NCBI GenBank assembly: GCA_030248195.1
Contig: JASAND010016336.1
Span: forward strand, 1 to 64,000
Direction: 5' to 3'
Origin: Trissonchulus latispiculum
Taxonomy: Eukaryota; Nematoda; Enoplea; Enoplida; Ironidae
DNA length: 64,000 bases
Each line of letters starts with the position of its first letter. The first letter of the stretch is position 1. The notes under the pieces are model-generated. The model was given only the letters and a program-made list of their open reading frames with translations, did not search any database and was not told where the DNA came from. Position numbers and translations under genes: made by a program. Below are positions 32,811 through 43,330 of this stretch, piece after piece.

Positions 32811-33289
32811 CTATTCAAAAGCTTTACCTTTTAGCTGCGGGCACTGCCCCCATATCCCCCGTCTTATTGCTATGATTTTCACTGTTCAATTGCTGTTAAA
32901 TTTACTGCTGGGCCACCTGGTCAATTTTGAAAATTTGATTGGTCTTCAGATCGATTTGTTCAGGGAAAAATTTGGTACCAAAAATGGCACTCACTTAGTT
33001 TGGGGGGGGGCATATTTTGGGAAGGAGAAGGTCATCTATGCCCCCTCTAGTAGAAAATAAAAGCCCAGCAAAAGACACAGACCTGATTTTCAGGAACCCT
33101 GATCCGCATGCCCCGTCACAAAGTTCTGGCTGCGCCACTGGTCCTGACCTAAATAATTTCAAATTCAAATTAGCAATATATATTTATATAGATATAAAAA
33201 TAGCTAAAAATTTCCTTTGAGCTGCCAAAAATGGGAAGAGGATTGGTTGGATACCCCCACTTGGATACTCAATCAAATCAAGGAACCAT

Positions 33290-33500
33290 TGAAATAGGAC
33301 CTAAAGTTGGAGTGAAAAACCCATCGACGTGAAAAACCCATTTTCCAAAATTGAATATTTTTCTAACCATTAGCAAGGAAAGGTCAAACTAATGCGTACA
33401 TTTGTTTAATGGAGCCTACAGATTAAACTGGTATACACCTATATGTTTTACCTGGGTTCGTGCTGTTGTTGTGGTGCTCCAGGGGATCGAAATCGGACAT
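33290..33500. repeat. Fragment of the 41217-42955 fold-back family
   Basis: GAAAAACCCAT, TCTAACCATTAGCA, ATTTGTTTAATGGAGCC and TTTTACCTGGGTTCG match the right arm of the large inverted repeat at 42240-42720. The copy is partial. Confidence 0.7.
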
Positions 33501-33539
33501 CAAGGAGATCAAGGGAGGGGGAAGTGAGTAGGGGCTTAC

Positions 33540-33868
33540 GAAAAGGGTGGGGGGCAAGCCCAGGATATAAATATACATAAAGTGTTAGCGGAAAATTAGC
33601 ATGCTTAAGGAACGCAAACGCAAAAAATACGCAAAAATCGCAGCTTTAAGCTTAAAATGAACTTATAAGCGCATAAATTACGTAGCTAAAAATTGAGAAA
33701 ATTTTTGAAAATTTGAACTCAAAACTTAATTTTTTGGCATTTTTGGGCGTCCCCCAAAATTTTCAAAAATATTCCGGCTTCGCCGGAATTTTTATTCAAA
33801 AATCGTCTATTTTGGTACTCAAACTCGATTTTTGAACACTTTTTAACATAGTTATAGCAGTATATATA
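33540..33868. repeat. Partial G-run element copy (reverse orientation)
   Basis: Its body, with a CCGGCTTCGCCGG hairpin near 33775 and the CGCATAAATTACG/AAAATCG segments, resembles the interiors of 20653-21006 and 35767-36139. Only one end (GCAAGCCCAGGATATA) is recognisable, and no target duplication was found. Confidence 0.5.
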
Positions 33869-35462
33869 CTTATGTAAAGGACAAGATTTAAAAGTTTAAT
33901 ATGAGCAGCTCCCTTTCTCGGGCTCATATTGACGCCGCACGAACAGCCCGCAGGGAGTGGTTTCTCTCTGTCTTCGTAGTGTTTTGCTCATATGATTCTG
34001 AAGAGCATTCACATCAGGAAAATGATAGAGAAATAATGAGAAACGCCTGCCTGCAGTCACTAAGGCCGAAGCCTTAGTCCGAACAGGAGAGAGCCAATGG
34101 GCGCTGTGAGCGCTCTTACCCAGAGAGAACTAGTCTCTGGAGCTCCTGCCTGGTTGTCCCAGAAGGACAGCCAGCTCGGCTCTATCTGTGCTGCAACATA
34201 GCCAGAGAAGGTTTTATCAAAACCTCTCTGACTGTGCTATGCACAGAAAGAGGACTGCAGTGGCCCGCGGATCTCCGTAGAGATACAAACAGCATTTACA
34301 TCAGGAAAATGAGGTAAACGCGGGCCAGCAGGCGGATCCACGAAGGATACAAGGCATTAATCATAGAGAAATAATGAGAAACGCCTGCCTGCAGTCACTA
34401 AGGCCGAAGCCTTAGTCCGAACAGGAGAGAGCCAATGGGCGCTGTGAGCGCTCTTGCCCAGAGAGAACTAGTCTCTGGAGCTCCTGCCTGGTTGTCCCAG
34501 AAGGACAGCCAGCTCGGCTCTATCTGTGCTGCAACATAGCCAGAGAAGGTTTTATCAAAACCTCTCTGACTGTGCTATGCACAGAAAGAGGACTGCAGTG
34601 GCCCGCTGATCTCCGTAGAGATACAAACAGCATTTACATCAGGAAAATGAGGTAAACGCGGGCCAGCAGGCGGATCCACGAAGGATACAAGGCATTAATC
34701 ATAGAGAAATAATGAGAAACGCCTGCCTGCAGTCACTAAGGCCGAATCCTTAGTCCGATCAGGAGAGAGCCAATGGGCGCTGTGAGCGCTCTTGCCCAGA
34801 GAGAACTAGTCTCTGGAGCTCCTGCCTGGTTGTCCCAGAAGGACAGCCAGCTCGGCTCTATCTGTGCTGCAACATAGCCAGAGAAGGTTTTATCAAAACC
34901 TCTCTGACTGTGCTATGCACAGAAAGAGGACTGCAGTGGCCCGCGGATCTCCGTAGAGATACATTCAGTCAGACATATACTTTATTGAATACACCAGACC
35001 TGTGACAGAAGCTAATGGTATATGACAGCTAGCTAATGGTATATGCTGGCTGCAATGGCAAAAAGGACTTGCTTGAAAAGTGCGTTGTGTAAAAATACCC
35101 CAGATTATGGTTGCGTCAATTACGTAAATAGTGTGATATTATCAATAATCTAAGTAGCATGTTAAGTTACTCTGTGCAGGTTCCTGGGGGGGGGGGGCGG
35201 CTCTGAGCAATGTCTATATTTTACACTTACTCTAATTTTATACGTTGGCATCGATTAAGTTGCGTACACAACATCGTTCCCAAGGCGTCAATATGAGCCC
35301 GAGAAAGGGAGCTGCTCATATTAAACTTTTAAATCTTGTCCTTTACATAAGTAAATGCTGGCTCATATACATTTTAAATCTTGTCTTTTCCCGAATTGAA
35401 TGCTGTCCTTCTGGCTCGTATTGTATTTTTCATGCAACTGCAAGGAGCATTTTTCCTACTTG
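33869..35462. mobile_element. Palindrome-armed Helitron-like element with a large insert (H5)
   Basis: The right arm 35284-35462 ends GGAGCATTTTTCCTACTTG. The left arm is only 33869-33936, matching the inner part of that arm. The body between 34967 and 35283 matches the inverted body of 59295-60048. The extra 951 bp at 34011-34961 is absent from that copy. Confidence 0.75.
34011..34961. mobile_element. Insert of three tandem 338-bp hairpin-chain units, TSD CATTC
   Basis: Units begin ATAGAGAAATAATGAG at 34025, 34363 and 34701 (period exactly 338); the last stops at 34961. CATTC lies at 34006-34010 and 34962-34966, and the related element at 59295-60048 has just one CATTC (as GAATG at 59792-59796), so the edges are firm. 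The first unit lacks ~47 bases present at the later junctions. Each unit is a chain of hairpins: ACTAAGGC-CGAA-GCCTTAGT, CCAGAGA/TCTCTGG, CTGGTTGTCC/GGACAGCCAG, CAGAGA-A-GGTTTT/AAAACCTCTCTG, CTGTGC-TAT-GCACAG, ATCTC-CGTA-GAGAT, and a long-range TGGCCCGCG/CGCGGGCCA. There are no terminal inverted repeats, coding frame or canonical hammerhead core. Confidence 0.85.
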
Positions 35463-35766
35463 TATATAATATATGCTAATAATGAAGTCGCGCCGCAGGC
35501 GCGAAAAATTTTCAATAAAGTATAAAATGCACTAATTTTTGGGGCATTTTAATACAATTTCTTTCTGTTTATGACCAATTTAAACGCCCGCGCTTCGCGC
35601 GGGCTTAAATTTTTCCTCTGACCAATTTTTTTCAGGGGGGCAAAACCATTTCGGGGGGGGGGCGGCCGCCCCCCCGCCCCTCCCCGTATCTACGCTAGTG
35701 GTGGGTGGGGTCTGGGATTTGGCCATTTGGGTTGGGGTCTGCCTCCAAAATTTCGAGGGTGGGGTC
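35463..35766. other. Hairpin-bearing repeat fragments
   Basis: There are two GC hairpins, TCGCGCC-GCA-GGCGCGA near 35489 and GCCCGCGC-TTC-GCGCGGGC near 35585, then a G/C run and CGTATCTACGCTAGTG near 35685, which matches a right end of the 29075-29254 hAT type. The left end is not recognised. Confidence 0.55.
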
Positions 35767-36139
35767 CTGGGCTTATATATTCTAGGGATTTCTTCTTGGG
35801 GGGGCCCTCGGGGGGCGAGTCATTTTTTGGGGGGGGGGGGGCGAAAAATTTTAAAGATTTTTCTAAAAACATGCTAAAAATTGCGCTATTTTATAGCAAT
35901 CGCCAAAAATAAGCGGATTTAGTGCTTAAATAAGCAAAAATCGACTAAAAATTTCCGGCGAAGCCGGAAAATTTTTGAAAATTTGGCCTTCTGAGCGATT
36001 TTTTCAGGGCAAAAGTTGGAACCAAAAGGGGCACCCACTTTTTTGGGGATGGGGGAACGATTTTTGGGGGGGAAGGGTGTTTATGGGGGGGTCCGCCCGC
36101 CTTCCCCCCCCCCCCCCCCCCCCAGTAGAATAAGCCCAG
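35767..36139. mobile_element. G-run inverted-repeat element, 5-bp TSD (GGGTC)
   Basis: The ends are CTGGGCTTATATATTCTAG and AGTAGAATAAGCCCAG. GGGTC is on both sides (35762-35766, 36140-36144). The interior has G/C runs near both ends and a CCGGCGAAGCCGG hairpin near 35956. Confidence 0.9.
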
Positions 36140-36212
36140 GGGTCGGCACTTTTCCATTTGGGGGGAGGGGTACCCCCACCCCCTCCCCAGGTACACCTAT
36201 GATGGTCATACA

Positions 36213-36602
36213 CACTGGCGGATCCAGGATTTGGTGACGGGGGGGCGGTGAAATTTTTTCGTCGGGGGGTCTAGGGGGCCCCCCAGAAGTTGAAGATGTT
36301 TTTTGTTTTTGCAATAAAATCGCTCTTCGGATCTTTAATTCTTTTTATACTGAAGAACTGAGAAAATTTTTTAAAATTGCTGACATTTTTAGGCAAAAAA
36401 GGCTATTTTCTCCAAAAAATCGAATGCATTTTAAGCTTTTTCTTCATAAATGCAATAAATATGCGTTTAAAAAGCAGAAGATTCGCGCCGATGGCGCGAA
36501 AGTTTTTTGGTTTTTTGCCCTTTTTCCTCTTTCTCTCCTTAATTTTTCCTACCTTCAAATCGCGACCAGGGGGCGGCCGCCCCCCCCCTGGATCCGCCCC
36601 TG
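36213..36602. mobile_element. 390-bp hAT-type element, TSD GTCATACA
   Basis: The ends are CACTGGCGGATCCAGG and CCTGGATCCGCCCCTG. GTCATACA flanks both sides (36205-36212, 36603-36610). Inside are a CGCGCC-GAT-GGCGCG hairpin near 36485 and a CCCCCCAGAAGTTGAAG segment, the same pair of motifs as in 46824-47106. Confidence 0.9.
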
Positions 36603-36620
36603 GTCATACACATACATTAA

Positions 36621-37712
36621 CATAGGGTCGGGTCTCGGTGGGTGCTTGTCCCCAAACAATTTTGAGGAGGCTTGTACCCTGAACAAAAATTCTCTGGGGG
36701 GCTTGTATATACCTCAGCAAAAAAATTGTAAAATTGTTCGAAAAATTAACGCTAATTTTATCAAAATTTGCAAAAAGTCTTCAATTTTTGGAAAAAATTT
36801 CAAAATTTTGCCCGATGATTTTCCCGAAAAATTATATATATAAACATTTCAGATAAAAAATTCCGGCGACGGAAATTTTTAGAAATTTACTGTAAAAACT
36901 AATTTTTTCCGGCTGTTTTTGGCCATGTTTTCGTTATATACCCCTTGTCACCGACGGCGATAGGGCTTGTACCTTGTCCGGGTTGGGGTGGCTTGGTGGA
37001 CCCCCCAGACCCCCGTGTTAACCTATGGTCATATATACATAGTTTCACCAGGGGGGGGGGCTTGGACCCCCCCCAGAAGACCCCCCGCGTTAACCTATGG
37101 TCATCCACATAGTTTCAACAGGGGGAGGGGGGGGGGGTATCCCCCCAAAATTTGCGACCAACTTTACCACCCCCCCAGATTTTTTGACTATTTCTCCCCC
37201 CACTTTTGGTTACCCCCACATTTTGGGAAGTTCGCTAAATTTTGCTAATGGTCATTTTTGGAATTTTTTTCTCAAATTTTGGCTTAAAATCGGTTTATAT
37301 ATATAACGGTGTAAAAACGCCTAAAACTATAAAAACAAGCCTTGTTTTGACAAAAAAAGCGTTAGAACACAGGAGAAAATTTTGCGTTTTAGGCCATTTT
37401 TTTAATTTTATGAGGTCCGAATTTTGGGGGGTAGTCCCCATCACATTTCGGGGGTGGACCACCAAATTTCCGAAATTTGACCCCTCCTCCCAAACAAAAT
37501 TTTCGGTGAAACTATGGTCATATATATATATACACTCATAGATGTGTTAGTGGGGGGAGGGGGGACCCCCCACCAAAATGACACATTTTGGCGACCCCCC
37601 CAGATTTTTGGTCAAAAAGTGGCCAAAAATAGCATAAAATTGAAAATTTAGGGGGTCCCCCACCCTCCGTCGGAACCCCCCCCCCAGATTTTTTTGCCCA
37701 GCCACACCTATG
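36621..37712. mobile_element. Chain of four CATAG...CTATG elements
   Basis: Successive units run 36621-37027 (CATAGGGTC...GTTAACCTATG), 37038-37099 (CATAGTTTCACC...GTTAACCTATG), 37108-37516 (CATAGTTTCAACAG...GGTGAAACTATG) and 37537-37712 (CATAGATGTG...CACACCTATG). Spacers begin GTCAT: GTCATATATA, GTCATCCA and a longer GTCAT-(AT)n. All have G/C runs inside. They share the CATAGGTGTAA-type ends of 13026-13588. Confidence 0.7.
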
Positions 37713-37738
37713 TATATATACGTACTCATATACAGTAC

Positions 37739-38790
37739 AGCTCATTTCAAAGTGCGTTTGAAGCGAAGTCCCATATCTGGCGAAATGTCGCGAGCGCACG
37801 CGAAATCAGGGTATTTTTACAGGGGGGGGGGGCGGGGGGCCGAAATTGACCTCCCCCCCCCGAAAATGCCTTCCCCCCCGAAATCGCCCCCTCCCGGGAT
37901 TTTTGCTTCCCCCCCCCCGGGATTTTTTGGAGGCCCAAATTTTTGCCAAAAATAAACCAATTTTCAAAAATTTTCCGGCTTCGCCGGAGATTTTTTCGTA
38001 AAAATAGCTATTTTTGGCTTAAATCCTGGCATTTTTGAGAACTCTTCGCGTTTCACCAGGCAAAATACGCCAAAACATACCATTTTTTGGCTCATTTTTG
38101 CAAAAATCTTCACCCCCCGAAAATTTCTTCCCCCCTCCCCCCCGGGCCCGGGGGCCCCCCCCCCCGAAACCCCCCCCCGAAAAAAAATCCCTAAAAAATA
38201 CCCTGGAAATTCGCGAAGGCTTTGCGACATTCGTGTAGATTTTTCGCGATATGTCGTACGAAAATCTGAATTTCGCGAAGTCGCATGCGAAGTTCGCGTA
38301 ACTTCGCGAAATTTCTCCAGATTTCGCGAAAGCATTTCGCGAAAGTTCTTCCTCTTCGCGAAAAATCCTCGCGAACTTCGCGAAACACTTCGCGAAGTTC
38401 GCTAGCTAAGGTTTTTGTTAGCTAATTTGAGGGGTTTTCTCCATATCTACCAAAATTCTGGGTAAATTTTAAATTGTAGCTTTGGCTCAAATTTTTCTCT
38501 TCGCGAAATGTCGCGTAATTTACGCGATGTTGTGTGACATTTCGCGAAGTTGTCCCGAAATCTGCTAAAAGGTGTCGTGGATTTACGTCTTTTGGAGAAT
38601 CCTAAATTACGTATGAAGTTTTGGCTTGCGGATATAGAGAACACGAAAAGGAAATTAGAGCTGAGCTATATATGTGTCACCCGCTTTTCCAGCGTGTTAA
38701 CCATTTCTGTTCCGATTTTTCCTGAAAGTTCTTACTAATTTTTTCAAGAACTTTCAAATGAAGGCAGCTTCTGCACCACTTGTTGCCATC
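37739..38790. mobile_element. TTCGCGAA-rich element, forward copy
   Basis: It begins after GTAC (37735-37738) with AGCTCATTTCAAAGTGCG. Between 38206 and 38420, and again at 38500-38560, it is dense in CGCGAA/TTCGCG. The reverse-orientation copy at about 44145-44798 is uninterrupted where this one carries the 37807-38205 insertion. No coding frame is present. Confidence 0.75.
37807..38205. mobile_element. G-run inverted-repeat element, 5-bp TSD (GAAAT)
   Basis: The ends are CAGGGTATTTTTACAGGG and CCCTAAAAAATACCCTG. GAAAT flanks both sides (37802-37806, 38206-38210). The empty site is present in the inverted copy near 44730-44742 (GCGAATTTCGCGTGCG). A CCGGCTTCGCCGG hairpin lies near 37976. Confidence 0.95.
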
Positions 38791-38951
38791 GCATTCTTCT
38801 GTTCACGATATATAGCGCGGCGGGAAAAAACCCAGTCCGAGATGCGGGGAAAAACTCAACGCCAGTGTGACTAACCCATATGAGCTAGATCGGATTTTAA
38901 TAGCCTGTCTTAAAGAGCGTCCAAAACTGCCCTAGAGGCTGTATTATTGTA

Positions 38952-41214
38952 TAGCAAACAAAAAATCAAAATTCGGTTTTTTTTGGCTGGAACTTTCGCA
39001 AAACTAAACCAAATCGATTACTTTGAGGACCCATGGATAGGTCTTGGGCTAAGCTTTAAAACCACCCCAGTTTCGTTGCTCTACGGCCTAGCAGTAAGTA
39101 ACAGTAGACGAAAATGTGTGATTTTTTTGTTAAAGGTTTAACAAAAAATCACCCGTTAACAAAAAAATCAGTGGCGGATCGGATCCCAGAGACCAGCTAG
39201 CAACTTTTTCTCATCAGTTTTGGATAGAGCGCACTGAATAACGCATTTAGAACCCCAAACCGCTAACCTAGTGCCCCAACTAAGGCAACTGACCCTGCCG
39301 AAGTCTTAGTGGTCACTGATGGCCCCCGGCAGGGTCTAGTATGAAGTCTGGTGGCTCTAAAGTGCCGTGTTAAAGGCTAAAACGTTGTTTTTTCGTGCTT
39401 GTGAGTGATTATAACCTATTTCCAGGCATTTTGGCAGAGAAACTCAGAACTTCGTATGTTGCTGGGGCATGACCCACGGTCACGTGACCCCTGCCGGACC
39501 AGTCCGGACCCTCCAGGTACCAACTGGACAGTCCAAAGTGGCTATAAACATGTCCTAGGGGGTTTTCGAGGGCGCTGAATTCAAATCTGGCATTAGTTTT
39601 TAGGTAGCTAACTATGGGCTAATACGGACTTCTGTGATCACGTTTACCGTCGGACGGTCCAAGCCCGGCTGGTTACCAGGTTGGACTCCCAGAAGTGTCA
39701 GGCAACCTCAAAAACAACGTATATATACAAGGGTTTTCGAGGTCACTGAGCTCGATTTTGACGTTAGTTTTGCTCTAGCTGCTGTTCTGACTTCAGTAAC
39801 GAAACAAAAATGATTTTTTATTTGTTAAAATTTTAACAAAAAAATCACCCACCCCAGGACGGCTCAGAGGTCCGACTCGGAACTTCTATATATGTATCGA
39901 TAGCCCAAAGTCAGGACATGTCACATGCACAATATGGGTTGCCTAGGGTTTTCCCTTTGTAAATAGCAGCCGAAATTCGAACTTCGGTCATGAACGTTTT
40001 TGAGGTCACTTTTGGATACCCTCACTTAAGGTGGTGGTTTCCTTTTGTGTAAATTTGACCCAAAAGACTTCAATTCTTTATGAAAGTAGATGAAACTTTC
40101 CAAATATGCTATTTTGGTGCTCTTTAACATTCTCGGACCAGTCCCACATTTTTAGTTGAAAAAATGAGAAATTTTCGGTTTTTGGCATTATACTCTCAGT
40201 AGGTAGTCGACACATCAGATTGGTTGTTATGGATGGAGAGAGGATACACAAACGAACATTTTTGCTTTTACAACCTTTGAGCTATCTCTAGTGGTTAAGT
40301 CAGTATAAGCCAAAAACGCTTTTTGGGGTCAAAAAACGGCTGTTTTCGAAAAAATCAGTTTTTTCAAAATTACTGCTAAATCGTACGAACAATTTTCTGT
40401 TATTTATCCTCAATCGATAAGCGGTCTAATTGCCCATTTTATCAGTGCCTATTACCTGGGATTCGTTGCTTTAAGCTAGATAATTGGCCGAAAAACCATT
40501 TTGGCAAAAACTGCGATTATTTTGTTTTGAACAGCGATTTCTCAAAAACTACCCAATGGATTCGCCTGATTTTTGGCTTGATGGAAACTGGCACTATTGC
40601 GGAGGGACAGTTTTCTTGGTTTGAGCTAAAACTTCGCCAGTTGCGAGAAAATTGGATACAAAGTTGCGAAATTTCGTGTCACCGCACATTTGCCGGATTT
40701 TCTGGAGTATTGAGGCTTGTTGAGCCAAATCCAAAAAAATGTCCCTCGGCGCATATGTCCTTCATATCATGACACAAGAAAAACTTTTGTCTAATTTTAC
40801 AGTTTTGAGAAATCCATGTTCAAAAATTTTTGGTCTATATTTAGCCTGTCAGAAGTCAGTATGTCAGAAAATATTTGCTAGTTTTGTGCTGATTTTGCTT
40901 GTTTCGTAAGCTCATCTGAATGTACAGATAATAAGCTTTAAAACGATGTATAAAGCTCTTTCCAACTCCCAGAATTGCGAAAGTTATAGCGTTTCAAAAA
41001 AATAACGGCAAATGCACTGCACAAAAGGATACCACCACCTTAAAGGTCTGCCCTGAACGCATGGAGAGGGCCTAGGGGATCAAACTCAGAGGCTGTAATG
41101 TCCAGATGTGTGGCTATCACCATGCAAAAAATTGGGTCTCTGCAACTTTCCTGTGAGTCAGGGCGGGGTGATTTTATTGTTAAAATTTCGGATGATTTTT
41201 TGTTAAGCTTGCTA
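38952..41214 (-). mobile_element. TA-flanked TAGCAAGC element, single A-B copy
   Basis: On the plus strand it starts TAGCAAACAAAAAATC after TA and ends TTGTTAAGCTTGCTA before TA. Read on the minus strand it has block A then block B, matching 15642-18550 but with one copy of each. A TTAA element (40026-41043) is inserted in block A. Confidence 0.85.
40026..41043. mobile_element. TTAA-flanked inverted-repeat element
   Basis: The left end is TTAA then GGTGGTGGTTTCC. The right end is GGATACCACCACC then TTAA. Block A copies without it read CACTTAAAGGTCTGCC on the matching strand, so exactly one TTAA was duplicated. The interior matches 10533-11859 in opposite orientation. Confidence 0.95.
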
Positions 41215-41216
41215 TA

Positions 41217-42955
41217 GCTCCCCCTGCCTCTCAGCAAAATTTTTGGGGCTTTGAAAATTTTGGAAATTTTGGTCCCAACTTGGGGGTCATACAGGGTCAA
41301 CTTTGGGGGTCACCCTGAACTACTGGAAAGACCTAGCCCAAAACGGATTATAGTTTCACAGAGGACATGTCTCGAACTTCATGATGGTGTATGCAATTTG
41401 GCTCTAGTAGCTGTGGTGCACCTGGGGGTGACCTAGACTCGACGGAAAAAACCCATGTGCGGGGGGAAAACCCAAATTTCAAAATGAAATTTTTTCTAAC
41501 CATAAGCAGCAAAGGAAAAATTCATGCATTTCTTAGCTCAGTAGAGCCTCCTGATTAATTTGGTATAGATTTTACCTAGGTTCAACCTTCTATGTGTGGT
41601 CCATGTGGCCAAAATCTGACATGGTGCCATTTCAAGCCAAATTTTTCAATTTCGTCAGAAATCGCCAATTTTTCACTAAAATAGGTCGGGTTTGGCTTTA
41701 AAAGCAATAAAAACACGTTTTCTATGTGATAGGATGTTATTACTGCAGAAATTAAGCAATTTTAAAAATTTTCATAATTTGCCTATGTTTACGTGTTAAA
41801 CATACAAAACTTTCAAGAGTCAATTTGACAAATTTTTGCAAAGATATTGATATTTTTGATGTAGATGTACTAAAAATGACCCGCTCTTTCGAATGGTCTA
41901 GTCAAAAATGTTCTGGCATGGTTCCAGCAAACATTTCGGCTGTTTTTCTCCGCCCATGGGTTTTTCCCTACGTAAATAATAATACGGGAAATAATAAGAA
42001 ATAATAAGCGGGAAAACCCACTTTTCAGATTTTTGGCCAGAACTTTTTACTGGTTTCAGATATTGAAATACTGACTATACAGGCAGCTAGGCCTAGTCGT
42101 AAGCTTTCTTATGAGCTATAGAGCACCTCTCTAGGGTGCGCCGTTAGTGAGAAAATTGTCCCAAACTAGCGGGGGGAAAACCCAATGCGGGAAAAACCCA
42201 TATGCGGGAAAATTCTTACCCCGAAAATTTTTTGGCAAGTTGCCAGGGACATTTCTAACGGTTCCAAATGAAAGAGCGGGTTGTTTTTAGTATAACTGCA
42301 TCAAAATACTTTAGTTGTTGAAAAATTGAGGTCATAATGCCTTTTGAAAATTTGGTATGTTTAACACATAAACAGGCAAATTTTGGAAATTTTTTAAAAG
42401 TGTTCGTTTTCGGCAGTTTAAGCATCCGATCGTGTAGGCTGTTTTTCTTGTATTTTGAGTCAAACTAGACCCATTTTAAGGCATATATAAATAAGCAAAA
42501 ATTGGTCAAAATTGAAATTTTGGCTTGAAATGGCACCATGTCCGATTTAGACCCCCTGGACCACCCATAACAGAACGAACCCAGGTAAAACCTATACCAA
42601 TTTAATCTATATGCTCTATTAAACAAATGTATGTATTAGTTTGACTTTTCCTGCTAATGGTTAGAAAAATATTCAATTTTGAAAAGTGGGTTTTTCCCGC
42701 ATGTGGGTTTTTTCCGCCAACTCTAGGTCACCCTCAGGTCGCACCGGAGGGGTTAGAGCAGTGTGGCACATATCATCATGAAGCCCAACAGATGTCCTAC
42801 ACATAAATACAATCCGCGTTGGTCTAGGTCTTTCCAGTAGTTCAGGGTGGCCAGGCAAAGTCTGCCAAATTTCGGCACTTGGACGGACCTAAATTTTCGA
42901 AAATTTCAAAGTCTCAAAAAATTGCAGGGAAGCAGCGGGAGCGACAATAATATAG
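41217..42955. mobile_element. Large inverted repeat, arms of about 750-850 bp
   Basis: Starting AGCTCCCCCTGCC, the left half reads out in reverse complement on the right, to GCAGCGGGAGCGAC near 42945. Matching pairs include CACCCTGAACTACTGGAAAG / CTTTCCAGTAGTTCAGGGTG, ACCTAGGTTCAACC / GAACCCAGGTAAAA, and GGTGCCATTTCAAGCC / GGCTTGAAATGGCACC. The arms are clearly diverged (not recent). GGGAAAAACCCA motifs recur. Fragments are at 33290-33500 and 58440-58676. Confidence 0.85.
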
Positions 42956-43330
42956 CCTCTAGGGTTATTTTTGATGCTCTTCAAGATAGGCTATTAAAAT
43001 CCTATATAGCTCATACCGGTAGCCCACAGTGGGAGTGGGTTTTTTCCCGCATATTAAAATGGGTTCCCCCTTGACTTTTTCATATTCCTATGAAATTCCT
43101 TTCCATATTCAGATTGAAATGAAAGGAATTCCTTCTGACATATTTCTTTCATTTGGTGCAAATTCCTTGAAAAACGACCAGTTAGAACATATGTCGTATC
43201 AACTACTATTTTTCTGAAATTGTTTAATGAAGAAACAAGCTTTATATTTTGAAATAAATGTAAATTTTGCTGATGCTGCCAATTTCGCCTTGTTATGCCT
43301 GACTGACCTGATTGTGGGACTCGTCAGGGG
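42956..43330. other. No gene seen
   Basis: This is AT-rich DNA between the large inverted repeat and the GGCCAA element. GGAATTCCTT-type inverted segments near 43090-43135 are short. No repeat shared elsewhere was recognised apart from a GGGTTTTTTCCCGC motif. Confidence 0.45.

Larger units (their letters stand above)
31581..33140. mobile_element. hAT-type element, TSD GTCCTGAC
   Basis: The ends are CAGGGGCGCAGCCAG and CTGGCTGCGCCACTG. GTCCTGAC is on both sides (31573-31580, 33141-33148). The subterminal CATGCCCCGTCA is shared by both ends. It contains a nested G-run element (31926-32204) and a TTCGCGAA-type segment (32480-32810). There is no transposase. Confidence 0.9.

Noticed and set aside
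34011..34961. Hammerhead ribozyme (retrozyme) interpretation
   Set aside because: The 338-bp tandem size fits, but no CUGANGA ... GAAA core was found on either strand; CTGA-hairpin-AAA near 34230 lacks the needed UGA.
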